Below, piece by piece: positions 1-8,764 of a stretch of 64,000 bases of DNA. Both the position numbers and the translations under genes were made by a program. The stretch is from contig LJIE01000001.1 of NCBI GenBank assembly GCA_001281695.1, positions 812,107-876,106 of the forward strand. Direction: 5' to 3'. Positions within the stretch are counted from its first letter, which is position 1. Each line of letters starts with the position of its first letter. The notes beneath the pieces are model-generated. The model had not been told where the DNA came from and searched no databases. It saw nothing but the letters and a program-made list of their open reading frames with translations. The DNA is from a bacterium 336/3 (GTDB lineage Bacteria > Bacteroidota > Bacteroidia > Cytophagales > Thermonemataceae).

Positions 1-1569
1 CAAAATGAGCAACGTAAAATTCAAGCTCTTTTGGAAAATGCATCTGAGGTAATCACAATTTACAACTCTGATGGTAAAATTCGATTCATCTCTCCATCAG
101 TAACCAAAATCTTAGGTTATGAACCTGAAGAACTTATTGGAAAAACAGATATGGAGCATATTGAAGGGCAAGGAAAAGAAATATTCCAAAAAATGTTTGA
201 AGACTTGTTGCAATTCCCTGATGAAAAAACTACACCAATTCAGTTCTCTTATAAAACTCAAGATGGAGATAGTATTTGGCTAGAAGCAACAGGTACAAAC
301 CTTTTAGATGACCCAGCAATTGAAGGTATTGTAATTAACACACGAGACATTACAGAAAGACGTAGAGCTGAACGAGAAGAAAGGATGCGTGGTCAGATGC
401 AAGCGTTATCTGAAAATTCTGCCGACTTAATTCTTCGTATGAATCGTGAAGGTTTAGTTTATTATATTAACCCAACTATTGAAAGTTTAACAGGACATAA
501 TCCTCATAAATTCTTACAAAAGAGCATTGATGCTGAACTTGTGCCACAAAGTGTATTGAATAAGTGGTTTAAGCTGGTAGAAAAGTCGTTCCGATTAGGC
601 GAAAAATCCAGTGACGTGGTTGAATTCGAAACTATTGAAGGTAAGAAAATTATGAGTGTGAATGCTATCCCTGAAAGAAATGAAGAGGGTGGTACAGAAA
701 CTTTCCTGTTAGTATCTCACGATATTACTGATAGAGAAGCCGATAAAGAGAGAATTGCTGTAGCTAATAAGAAAATTACAGACTCCATTAACTATGCTAA
801 ACGTATTCAGGGTTCTATCTTGCCAGACAGTACATGGATGCAAGCTGTATTCCCAGATTCATTTGTAATGTTTAAACCCAAAGATATTGTAAGTGGAGAT
901 TTTCCTTGGATGTTACGAACCGAAAAACATGTTTATATTGCTGTAGTGGACTGTACAGGACATGGAGTACCAGGTGCATTGATTTCTTTGATAGGATATT
1001 TCTTATTAAGTAATATATTTACTACAGAACAAAATCAAAACTTAACACCAGGTGAAGTTCTTGATTTGTTAGATGAAGCTGTTGTAAGAACTCTAAGACA
1101 AACAGAAGAAGATAGTGTAAGTAAAGATGGTATGGATGTTTCGTTATGTAAAATAGATATTACGAATCAAATTTTAGAATATTCTGGAGCTCACAGACCT
1201 TTATACTACATGGATATTCACAAACCTGAAATAGAAGAAGTTTTAGATGAGATAAAAGGCGATAAAATGCCAGTAGGTGGTGGACAATATAAAAATAGAG
1301 GAGCATTTGCAACACATAAACGTGAATACAAACAAGGTGACATGCTTTTGATGTTTTCTGACGGATTGCCAGATCAATTTGGTGGTCCTGATAACAGAAA
1401 ATTCTCTCCAAAACGTATTCGTGATATCCTTAAAAATAATGTTAATACTCCTATGATGGGTGTGAATGATGCTATTGAAAATGAACTCAGAGTTTGGATG
1501 AAATTTGATGGTAGAGATTACGTAATTAAACAAACTGATGATATATTAGTAATTGGTATTAGATTTTAA
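1..1569 (+). CDS. PAS-SpoIIE PP2C-type Ser/Thr phosphatase, SiaA-like (5' end outside window)
   Basis: The reading frame is open to base 1 (first codon CAA), so the N-terminus lies upstream and the TTG at 31 is not a convincing start. Counting from base 1, two PAS domains occupy about residues 8-120 and 135-240. A SpoIIE/PP2C phosphatase domain follows from about 255 to the end, with VSGDF near 297, VVDCTGHGVPGALI near 315 and LMFSDGLPDQ near 450. These Asp/Gly motifs bind the metals in this family. The domain would remove phosphate from Ser/Thr of a partner protein. The next two genes are SiaB-like and SiaC-like, so it most likely plays the SiaA role, with the PAS domains or lost N-terminus as sensor. 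The spacing to the next gene is 101 bp. The substrate is inferred from context. Confidence 0.9.
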   Translation, partial: QNEQRKIQALLENASEVITIYNSDGKIRFISPSVTKILGYEPEELIGKTDMEHIEGQGKEIFQKMFEDLLQFPDEKTTPIQFSYKTQDGDSIWLEATGTNLLDDPAIEGIVINTRDITERRRAEREERMRGQMQALSENSADLILRMNREGLVYYINPTIESLTGHNPHKFLQKSIDAELVPQSVLNKWFKLVEKSFRLGEKSSDVVEFETIEGKKIMSVNAIPERNEEGGTETFLLVSHDITDREADKERIAVANKKITDSINYAKRIQGSILPDSTWMQAVFPDSFVMFKPKDIVSGDFPWMLRTEKHVYIAVVDCTGHGVPGALISLIGYFLLSNIFTTEQNQNLTPGEVLDLLDEAVVRTLRQTEEDSVSKDGMDVSLCKIDITNQILEYSGAHRPLYYMDIHKPEIEEVLDEIKGDKMPVGGGQYKNRGAFATHKREYKQGDMLLMFSDGLPDQFGGPDNRKFSPKRIRDILKNNVNTPMMGVNDAIENELRVWMKFDGRDYVIKQTDDILVIGIRF

Positions 1570-1670
1570 GCAATATTTTAAGCAAAATTTTTTGTTTTGT
1601 GAAAAATAAGTATCTTACAGCAAAAAAATTATTAAATTTGAGTCGTCATTCCTAAAATGTCAAGAATATT

Positions 1671-2222
1671 ATGAAATATGTTTATGATCTGCACAAAACA
1701 ATGATTGCCAATAACCTGATTATTGTTTACGAAGGTGAATTTACTCAGGAAATTACAAAATCAGTTTTGGCAATGGCAGAACGAAATATGGACGCTATTG
1801 GGGAGTCTGCCAATGTAAAAAGGAAAGTCTTTAACGTAATGGTTGAATGTCTCCAAAACATTGTAAAACACGCAGAAGACCTTAACGAAAAAGATGATGA
1901 TGGATTGAAGAATAATGCCATTTTTATGCTGGGCAAGCAAATCAATGAGTATATTGTTACCTCTGGAAATCCCGTACGCAACAACACTGTTGCTAAAATT
2001 CAATCTAAAATAGAGCAAATTAATGCTTTGGATAAAGATGGATTGAAAGACCTTTACAAAGAAATCATCAAAAATACAGAAATCTCTGATAAAGGTGGTG
2101 CAGGATTAGGGTTTGTAGATATGGCAAGAAAATCAGGTGAAAAACTTGGTTTTAGCTTTGAGCCTATCAACGATGAATACTCATTCTTTGCTTTAAGGGT
2201 TACAGTCCCAAGAGATAACTAA
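1671..2222 (+). CDS. SiaB family protein kinase (GHKL-type)
   Basis: This 183-residue protein matches the SiaB family, which has a GHKL/HATPase-like fold and phosphorylates SiaC on threonine in Pseudomonas. An N-box-like segment VECLQNIVKHAE sits at about residues 58-69, with N63 as the likely metal/ATP ligand, and a glycine-rich GGAGLGFVDMARKSG follows near residue 142. There is no signal peptide or membrane segment, so it is cytoplasmic. It lies between the SpoIIE phosphatase and the SiaC-like gene, the usual order for a phosphatase/kinase/target switch. Family membership is recognised from sequence; kinase activity is known only for characterised relatives. Confidence 0.88.
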   Translation: MKYVYDLHKTMIANNLIIVYEGEFTQEITKSVLAMAERNMDAIGESANVKRKVFNVMVECLQNIVKHAEDLNEKDDDGLKNNAIFMLGKQINEYIVTSGNPVRNNTVAKIQSKIEQINALDKDGLKDLYKEIIKNTEISDKGGAGLGFVDMARKSGEKLGFSFEPINDEYSFFALRVTVPRDN

Positions 2223-2260
2223 AAAAACGGTTAAAGTCATAGTAAAAATTTATAGATGTT

Positions 2261-2626
2261 ATGGAAATTATTAATTTAGAAGGGCAAGAGGATACACCCA
2301 AAGTTGTTTTAGATAAAGATAATGGCATTTTTGAAATATCAGGACGTTCACTACCTGAAGATGTATCAACATTCTATTCACCAGTACTTAATTGGTTGGA
2401 TAAGTATGCTGCTGCCCCCAACCCTGAAACTTCCTTCACTTTTAAGCTTGAATACTTCAATACAGCTTCTTCTAAACTTATCTTGGATATTCTTTCAAAA
2501 TTAGAAGCGGTAGGTGGTGCAAAAGTTTTATGGTATTACCACGAAGATGATGAAGATATGGAAGAGGCTGGTAAAGAATTCTCTGATATTGTTGATGGTG
2601 TTCCATTCGATTTTAAAACATATTAA
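2261..2626 (+). CDS. SiaC family regulatory phosphoprotein (DUF1987)
   Basis: The 121-residue protein carries the DUF1987/SiaC signature GRSLPEDVSTFYSPVLNWL at residues 28-46 and LEYFNTASSK at 63-72. The threonine in NTASSK is residue 68, the same number as the phosphorylated Thr68 of Pseudomonas aeruginosa SiaC, so the phosphosite is conserved. In the known system SiaA removes and SiaB adds this phosphate, and unphosphorylated SiaC activates a diguanylate cyclase (SiaD). No GGDEF gene lies here; the next gene is an ABC transporter, so the downstream target may differ. It starts 38 bp after siaB and looks co-transcribed. Confidence 0.92.
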   Translation: MEIINLEGQEDTPKVVLDKDNGIFEISGRSLPEDVSTFYSPVLNWLDKYAAAPNPETSFTFKLEYFNTASSKLILDILSKLEAVGGAKVLWYYHEDDEDMEEAGKEFSDIVDGVPFDFKTY

Positions 2627-2683
2627 TTTATTACAATTCAAATATTAACACCTTACACTTAAATTTATTTAGTCTGCTAAGCT

Positions 2684-5600
2684 ATGAGTGAAGAAGTCTT
2701 AGATGCTCTAACCAAAGTTTTTGCCATTACTACTTTGCAAGATGGAGGCACATCACCAAAAGAGCAAAGTTTTGTGGAAGAGTATTTCCAAGAGGTACTC
2801 GCTCAAGATGCTATTGCAGGATATATTGCAAAGTATAAAGAGTATTACGAAAAACTTTGGGCTGATTTTGGAATCAGGGTTGCAGAAAACGAAAAAGAAA
2901 TTCAGCCTGGTGAGGAAGAAGGTGCTCCAAAAAAAATTACTGATGAAGAAAGAGCTTTCCAAAAGTTTTCTGTAAAACTTGGAGGATTGTTCAGAAAAGA
3001 AATTGCACCAGAGAAAGAAAGTAAATTAGTATTAAGTCAAAAAATCCTCATTTTGGTAAGAATGTTGGAGCTATTAGCCTCCGATAATCGTATCACCAAA
3101 AGACGATTAGAAGTTGTTGAAACTTCAGCAGAGTATCTTGTTAAAGACAAAAAACTCTATAAAGTTACTAGTGACTTTGTATTCAAGACTGCTCAAGAAC
3201 TGATAGGACAAGAAAATATCTTGACTGTAAGTTCTGTTTACATCCCTCGTACAGATACCATCAAGCATATTCAGGTTGAGCGTTTGGATGGAGAAATGAT
3301 ATTTCTCCGATTACCAGATGCTAATATGTATTTCGTGAAATATACAGGTAACGAAAACATTAAGCTCAACGACTTCTTGATGAAGCCTAATAAAATTTAT
3401 CAGTTTACTTCTGGTAGTATCATCAGAACACAAGCTGGTAATGCTTTTTATTTCAGTGATATTATTGCAAACTTCACTTCAGGGCAACAAAGACAAAAAC
3501 TTTCGTTCAATGCAGTTGAAATTGAATATAAGTTCAAAAATGGTAATTTAGGTTTGCGTGGTGTAACTGTTGCAGAAGGAGCAGGAAACCTCATTGGTAT
3601 TATGGGGGCAAGTGGGGCAGGAAAAACCACCTTATTAAATGTATTAGCAGGATTAGAAAAACCATCTAAAGGACAAGTTCTACTAAATGGAATAGACATA
3701 CATGGTGAAACTGGAGAAGCTCAAGGAGTAATTGGTTATGTGGCTCAAGATGATCTTCTTATAGAAGAGCTTACAGTTTATCAAAACTTATATTATAATA
3801 CAAAACTTTGCTTTAAGAGTTTTTCTGAAAAAGAATTAGATGAAAGGGTCATGAAAACCCTTGAAGATTTAGGTTTGGCTCATATTAAGCACCTCAAAGT
3901 AGGAAATGTTTTGAATAAAACCATTAGTGGTGGTCAGAGAAAAAGATTAAATATTGCTTTGGAGCTTATTCGTGAGCCTGCAGTAATGTTTTTGGATGAA
4001 CCTACTTCTGGATTATCTTCAAAAGACTCTGAAAATGTACTCGATTTGCTCAAAGAACTTTCTGCAAAAGGAAAGTTAATATTCGTGGTTATTCATCAGC
4101 CATCATCTGATATATTCAAGATGTTTAATAAACTAATTATCTTGGATACAGGTGGTTATCAGGCATTCTACGGTAATCCAGTGGATGCTGTAATGTACTT
4201 TAAAAAACAGGATAACCAACTAAAAGCAGATGAAGGACAATGCCCTAGCTGTGGTAACGTAAATCCTGAACAAATTTTTGACATCATTGAAGCTCGTACC
4301 ATTGATGAACAAGGGAAATATACGAATCAGCGTAAGAAAACAGCTATCCAATGGAATGAACTATTTAATAAAAACTTTAGTGATAAAGTAAGGGCTGTTG
4401 AAGAACATAAAGAAAAACCACCTAAAGCTTTAGATCTACCTAATAAGATAAAACAAACTGTAATTTTTACAGTGAGAGATTTCTTAGCAAAAGCAGGAAA
4501 TAGACAATATGTGGCTATCAACTTGTTGGAAGCACCTCTTTTAGCGTTTTTATTAGCTTTTATTATTCGTTTCGAAAATGACCCTCTCACAAGAGGTTAT
4601 ACATATCGTTATAATGACAATATGCCTGCATATATATTAATATGTGTGCTCGTAGCATTGTTTATGGGTCTTACTGTTAGTGCTGAGGAGATTATCAAAG
4701 ACAGAAAAATTCAGAGAAGGGAATCTTTCCTGAATTTAAGTAGGCATAGTTATTTGTCTTCAAAGCTGATTATTCTATTTACCCTTTCTGCAATTCAAAC
4801 ACTTAGTTTTGTGGTTATTGGCAATGCAATATTAGAAATAAAATCTATGAACATGCTGTACTGGTTTGTATTATTTACAGTATCATGTTTTGCCAATATT
4901 TTAGGTTTAAATATTTCTGCAACATTCAACTCTGTTGTAACAATCTATATTACAATACCTTTGTTATTAATCCCTCAAATGATTTTGAGTGGTGTTATAT
5001 TTAACTTCGATAAACTCAATCAGTTGGTGAGTGATAGAGGGCAAGTGCCTATATTAGCTGACTTGATGGTATCTCGGTGGGGGTTTGAAGCCATTGCTGT
5101 AGAGCAATACAAAAACAATTTATATCAAAAGCCTTATTTTGAGTTTGAAAAAGAAGAAAGTATTGCAGACTACCGTAGAAACTTTTGGGTAGATGCCATG
5201 AGAAATACGCTTACCAAGACAAATAATTTGTTCAATAATCAGTCTGATTCTGCAAAAAGAATAGTAAAGTCTAATTTAGACTTATTGGCAAATGAAGTAA
5301 GAAGAGAAAAACTAATAGATGCACAAACAGCGTATTCCAAAGCAAATAGACCCAAATTGTATCAATATGCCAATATTGCAGCAGATTTGGCAGTGGGACG
5401 ATATACTCCAGAAACAGGAGAAAAGCTCAAAGGATATTTAGATTCTGTAAGTAATTATTATAGAGATAGATTTACTGCTGCAAATAAACTCAAAAATGAT
5501 AATCAAGAATATAGGGAACAGCAGGTAAAAGGTTATAAATTAGATGTTTATAAAAATAAATACTTTAACGAAAGCCTTTCTGATCTTGTTCGAAATGCCA

Positions 5601-5893
5601 ATATTCGAGATAAAGTTTTAGAATATAGAGGAGGATTTTTACAACAAATAGACCCAATATTCCAAGACCCATTATTACCTGCTAATGCATTAGACTATAG
5701 AACACAGTTTCTTGCTCCTAGCAAACATCTATTTGGCATACGTTTTGGCACTTACTATTTTAATATTGCAGTAATGTGGGCAATGTCAATTATATTGTAT
5801 TTTACATTATACTATGAGACATTTAAAAAAGGCTTTAATATTTCTCTAACATCTTTGTTCTCAAAGAAAAATAAATCAAAGGTGAAAAAGTAA
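2684..5893 (+). CDS. ABCG-type ABC transporter with N-terminal TerB-like and FHA-like regions
   Basis: This 1069-residue fusion has a TerB-like helical N-terminus (about 1-170) and a beta-rich region (about 180-275) that resembles a degenerate FHA domain. An ABC ATPase follows, with Walker A GASGAGKTT near 306, signature ISGGQRKR near 414 and Walker B VMFLDEP near 435. A CPSCGN pair near 516 may bind zinc. Hydrophobic segments between about 613 and 783 and a last one near 1026-1046 form an ABC2-type permease. A long soluble segment (about 800-1020) lies between them. ATPase before permease in one chain is the half-transporter layout of ABCG proteins. It is 57 bp behind the SiaC-like gene and in the same orientation, which suggests phospho-control of transport. 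Substrate and direction are unknown. Confidence 0.88.
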   Translation: MSEEVLDALTKVFAITTLQDGGTSPKEQSFVEEYFQEVLAQDAIAGYIAKYKEYYEKLWADFGIRVAENEKEIQPGEEEGAPKKITDEERAFQKFSVKLGGLFRKEIAPEKESKLVLSQKILILVRMLELLASDNRITKRRLEVVETSAEYLVKDKKLYKVTSDFVFKTAQELIGQENILTVSSVYIPRTDTIKHIQVERLDGEMIFLRLPDANMYFVKYTGNENIKLNDFLMKPNKIYQFTSGSIIRTQAGNAFYFSDIIANFTSGQQRQKLSFNAVEIEYKFKNGNLGLRGVTVAEGAGNLIGIMGASGAGKTTLLNVLAGLEKPSKGQVLLNGIDIHGETGEAQGVIGYVAQDDLLIEELTVYQNLYYNTKLCFKSFSEKELDERVMKTLEDLGLAHIKHLKVGNVLNKTISGGQRKRLNIALELIREPAVMFLDEPTSGLSSKDSENVLDLLKELSAKGKLIFVVIHQPSSDIFKMFNKLIILDTGGYQAFYGNPVDAVMYFKKQDNQLKADEGQCPSCGNVNPEQIFDIIEARTIDEQGKYTNQRKKTAIQWNELFNKNFSDKVRAVEEHKEKPPKALDLPNKIKQTVIFTVRDFLAKAGNRQYVAINLLEAPLLAFLLAFIIRFENDPLTRGYTYRYNDNMPAYILICVLVALFMGLTVSAEEIIKDRKIQRRESFLNLSRHSYLSSKLIILFTLSAIQTLSFVVIGNAILEIKSMNMLYWFVLFTVSCFANILGLNISATFNSVVTIYITIPLLLIPQMILSGVIFNFDKLNQLVSDRGQVPILADLMVSRWGFEAIAVEQYKNNLYQKPYFEFEKEESIADYRRNFWVDAMRNTLTKTNNLFNNQSDSAKRIVKSNLDLLANEVRREKLIDAQTAYSKANRPKLYQYANIAADLAVGRYTPETGEKLKGYLDSVSNYYRDRFTAANKLKNDNQEYREQQVKGYKLDVYKNKYFNESLSDLVRNANIRDKVLEYRGGFLQQIDPIFQDPLLPANALDYRTQFLAPSKHLFGIRFGTYYFNIAVMWAMSIILYFTLYYETFKKGFNISLTSLFSKKNKSKVKK

Positions 5894-5966
5894 AAATATT
5901 ATTATAATTTTATTACATTTGTCTAAAGAAAAATTCACTAAGTCGTTATATAAAAATATATTGGTT

Positions 5967-6860
5967 ATGAAAAAAATACTTGCTACAGCAATTTTAAGTT
6001 TTTCTTTATATGCCTGTGGAGGTGATGCAGATGTGTCTGATGTAAAAAAAGATGACAGCACATCAAAACAATCCTCTAAAGCTGCTATTTCTCCTGAAGT
6101 AATTAAAAGTTTTGTTGACAAAATACCAAGCCCAATGGTTATTTCTTCACTTATCAAAGAAATGGATGTAGAGTATGACCAAGGTTTGTTGAATTCCATA
6201 GATAACGAATCGAAATATAATAATGATTATCGAAGAGCTCTTAACTTGGGTATTTATAGCACTGATTTAGGCTATGCAAATATTTATGAAAAAACACAAG
6301 ATGCTACTAATTTACTTGTAGGAGTAAAAGATATGGCAGATGCTCTTTCTATTGGTCAGTATTTTGAATTCGAAAAAATTAAAGAATTAGCTAAAAGTAG
6401 TGATAAATTAGATGAGCTTTTGCGTGTAACAGAAGAAAACCTACAAGAAGTAAATAATCGCTTGCAATCCAATAATAGAAGTGATATGACTGTTTTGATT
6501 ATCACAGGTGGTTGGGTAGAAGTAATGTACTTAGCATGTAATGTAGCAAAAAAGAAACGTAATAAAGATTTAGAAACAACTATTGCAGACCAAAAAATAG
6601 TATTGAAGCAACTAGTAGAATTATTAAACTATTATGATTCAACACCTAAAATGAAAGCTCTACATGATGAATTGGTTGAATTAGAAAAGATGTTTGCTGA
6701 AATCAAAATTACTCTTGTGAAAGGGGAAGACAAACAAGAAACAAAAAATGAAACAATGGTAGTAGAGCAAGGAGATAGAGAAGAAGCAGAAATGACACAA
6801 GAAAACCTTGATAAAATTACTGCAAAAATATCTACAATCAGAAACAAAATTGTAAATTAA
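5967..6860 (+). CDS. Predicted lipoprotein, paralogue A of a three-member family
   Basis: The start is placed at ATG 5967, which gives a lipoprotein signal with lipobox LYAC and acylated Cys near residue 17; the longer frame from TTG 5919 would put 16 residues before the signal. The mature 297-residue chain is helical and charged. Motifs shared with the genes at 7400 and 30315 are ALNLGIYSTDLGYAN, a GGWVE segment in the middle, and IADQK. No known domain was recognised. Membrane anchoring on the periplasmic side or at the outer membrane is inferred. It opens a four-gene same-strand run with intergenic gaps of 32-33 bp, 73 bp after the ABC transporter gene. Confidence 0.8.
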   Translation: MKKILATAILSFSLYACGGDADVSDVKKDDSTSKQSSKAAISPEVIKSFVDKIPSPMVISSLIKEMDVEYDQGLLNSIDNESKYNNDYRRALNLGIYSTDLGYANIYEKTQDATNLLVGVKDMADALSIGQYFEFEKIKELAKSSDKLDELLRVTEENLQEVNNRLQSNNRSDMTVLIITGGWVEVMYLACNVAKKKRNKDLETTIADQKIVLKQLVELLNYYDSTPKMKALHDELVELEKMFAEIKITLVKGEDKQETKNETMVVEQGDREEAEMTQENLDKITAKISTIRNKIVN

Positions 6861-6893
6861 GAAAGTTTCTAATTCAAATTTAAGAAAGGGTTT

Positions 6894-7367
6894 ATGAAAC
6901 GTAATAAAATATTTCTAATGCTTTTGAGTTTGGTAGTAAGTTATGGAGTAGTTGCTCAAAATACAAAAACAACTACCAATAATGTAAAAACTAACACAAC
7001 TGTAGAATGTAATACAGGTGCTCAATTGAATAAGTGTGTAGAATCTCTAAAGCCTTTAGGATACAAGTTTCTGAAAAGTTATAAGTTGGAAGGTAAATCG
7101 TCTAAACCACTAGAATATGAATATACTTTAAGTAAAGGTATAACATACTTCATTTCTATGGTAAATTCAGATCCTTCAACTAAATTAAGAGTATCATTAT
7201 ATGATGTTGAAGGAAAGATGATAGCATCAAGTTATAATACTGATATTAAAAAGTATTTTCCTTCTGTACAAATGACAGTACAACGTACAGGGATTTATAA
7301 ACTAAAATTTTCTCATGAAAGCCCTAAGGATTATTGTGGAGCAAGCGTATTAGGCTTTAAAAGATAA
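6894..7367 (+). CDS. Small exported protein, paralogue A of a two-member family
   Basis: A 157-residue protein with an N-terminal signal peptide ending at about VVAQ (residue 22), a Thr/Asn-rich linker and a folded part with three cysteines (in VECNTG, NKCVES and DYCGAS). It shares the pattern LKPLGYKFLKSYKLEG, the stretch IASSYN and the ending CGASVLGFKR with the gene at 8279. It is probably periplasmic or secreted. The function is unknown. It alternates with the lipoprotein genes as part of a tandemly duplicated pair. Confidence 0.78.
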   Translation: MKRNKIFLMLLSLVVSYGVVAQNTKTTTNNVKTNTTVECNTGAQLNKCVESLKPLGYKFLKSYKLEGKSSKPLEYEYTLSKGITYFISMVNSDPSTKLRVSLYDVEGKMIASSYNTDIKKYFPSVQMTVQRTGIYKLKFSHESPKDYCGASVLGFKR

Positions 7368-7399
7368 TTTTTAATCTTAAACTTTATATTTATTAAATT

Positions 7400-8245
7400 A
7401 TGAAAAAAATTGTTATTTCTGCATTGACTATAATATCTCTCACAGGATGCCCTGAACCAAGTGAAAAAAAGCCTAAAGAAGAAGGAAATGTAGATACAAA
7501 TAAAGTAACAGACAAAAAAGATTTTAAAGTTAATTTTGATGTTATTAATTCAATGCCTGACCCTATCGAAATGGTGGACTTAATCAAAAGTATAGGTGTT
7601 GAATATGATAATAGTATTTTGAACAAACCTGCAAATACTGAAAAATATAATGCAGAACATAAAATGGCTCTGAATATAGGTATTTATAGTGTTGATTTAG
7701 GTTATGCCAATTTACATAATAAAACACAAGATGCAATTAATTTTTTGGATGCCACCAAAAAAATGGCAGAAGGTTTGAAAGTTTCTCAATATTTTGATTT
7801 TGAAGCAATTAAAAAAGTTACACAAGAGAAAAAAGATTTAAATGAATTACTTCTAGTAACTTTACAAGGTTTAGAAAAAATGAGACAAGGATTGGAAGAT
7901 GAAAAAAGGTCTGAAACAGTAACATTAGTAGTAATAGGTGGATGGTTAGAATCTATTTATATTGCCGCTCAGGTTGCTGAAAAAGCTGATAAACAAGAGT
8001 TAAAAGAAAAAATTGCAGACCAAAAAGCCGTAATTACTTCATTAATTACAATGATTGAACCAAATAAATCTTCATCTAAACATATAGAGGAGCTTTATGC
8101 TGATTTAAAGAAAATAGAAGGGGCTTATCAGAATATAAGCGTAACACCAGTAGATGGAAAACCTTCTGAAGTAAAAATGACCAAAGAAGATTTTACAAAG
8201 CTCAATCAGGCTCTTAAAGACGTTCGTAATAAGATTGTTAGCTAA
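7400..8245 (+). CDS. Predicted lipoprotein, paralogue B
   Basis: A 281-residue homologue of the gene at 5967. The signal sequence ends in lipobox LTGC (Cys near 17) and is followed by a Lys/Glu/Asp-rich linker. Shared segments include ALNIGIYSVDLGYAN, KTQDA, IGGWLES, IADQK and the ending VRNKIVS. The level of divergence from copy A suggests an old duplication under continued constraint. No catalytic motif was seen. It probably acts at the cell envelope with its small exported neighbour at 8279; this pairing is inferred from the repeated gene order. Confidence 0.8.
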   Translation: MKKIVISALTIISLTGCPEPSEKKPKEEGNVDTNKVTDKKDFKVNFDVINSMPDPIEMVDLIKSIGVEYDNSILNKPANTEKYNAEHKMALNIGIYSVDLGYANLHNKTQDAINFLDATKKMAEGLKVSQYFDFEAIKKVTQEKKDLNELLLVTLQGLEKMRQGLEDEKRSETVTLVVIGGWLESIYIAAQVAEKADKQELKEKIADQKAVITSLITMIEPNKSSSKHIEELYADLKKIEGAYQNISVTPVDGKPSEVKMTKEDFTKLNQALKDVRNKIVS

Positions 8246-8278
8246 AAAAAGTATTGTATCAGAAAAAAATTAAAGAAG

Positions 8279-8710
8279 ATGAAAAAAATTGTTATCCTCA
8301 GCGTGTTCTTGATGACTATTGCATCATTCGCTCAAGCTCAATGTGACGTAACTGAATTCACTAATAAGTGTGCGGATCGTTTGAAGCCATTAGGGTTCAA
8401 GTATCTTAAGAGTTATAAACTCGATTTCTTGAATGGTAGTAAAAAACAGATTATGTACTCTTATGTATTTAGTAATGGTACAAATTACATTGTTACATTG
8501 GCTAATAACCAAAAAGATAATAAAGGACTTTATGTTACTTTATTAGACTCTGAAAAAAGACCAGTAGCAAGTAGTTATGTAGAAAGAGATAAAAAATATC
8601 TTTCGGCTATTACAATTAAATGTTCTCGTACAGGAATTTACTACTTAGCTTATGAAGTAAAAGAAGGTAGAGAATTCTGTGGCTCAAGCGTAATAGGATT
8701 TAAAAGATAA
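8279..8710 (+). CDS. Small exported protein, paralogue B
   Basis: A 143-residue homologue of the gene at 6894, with a signal peptide ending near AQAQ (residue 20) and the same three-cysteine pattern (AQCDVT, NKCADR, EFCGSS) but no Thr/Asn-rich linker. Shared stretches are LKPLGFKYLKSYKLD, VASSYV and SSVIGFKR. It is the last gene of the four-gene run and is followed at once by a strong hairpin terminator. Function unknown. Confidence 0.78.
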   Translation: MKKIVILSVFLMTIASFAQAQCDVTEFTNKCADRLKPLGFKYLKSYKLDFLNGSKKQIMYSYVFSNGTNYIVTLANNQKDNKGLYVTLLDSEKRPVASSYVERDKKYLSAITIKCSRTGIYYLAYEVKEGREFCGSSVIGFKR

Positions 8711-8730
8711 GCAATGTATTTATAGTACAT

Positions 8731-8764
8731 ATAAAACGGAAGGATTTATATTCTTCCGTTTTAT
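8731..8764. terminator. Bidirectional hairpin terminator
   Basis: A perfect 12-bp stem (8731-8742 with 8753-8764) encloses a 10-nt loop. A T-rich tract follows on the plus strand, and A-rich DNA on the other side gives T-rich RNA on the minus strand. It separates the convergent genes ending at 8710 and 8761 and covers the stop codon of the latter. Confidence 0.85.

Larger units (their letters stand above)
5967..8710 (+). repeat. Tandem duplication of a lipoprotein plus small exported-protein gene pair
   Basis: Unit 1 covers 5967-7367 and unit 2 covers 7400-8710. Each has the same gene order, strand and near-identical intergenic spacing (33, 32 and 33 bp), and the protein pairs share colinear motifs. 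The relationship is clear at protein level; the DNA is too diverged for long exact repeats. Unit 2 proteins are slightly shorter. Confidence 0.8.

Noticed and set aside
5919-5966. Longer start for the lipoprotein gene at 5967
   Set aside because: It would place 16 residues before the lipoprotein signal and break the signal-peptide layout shared with the paralogues.
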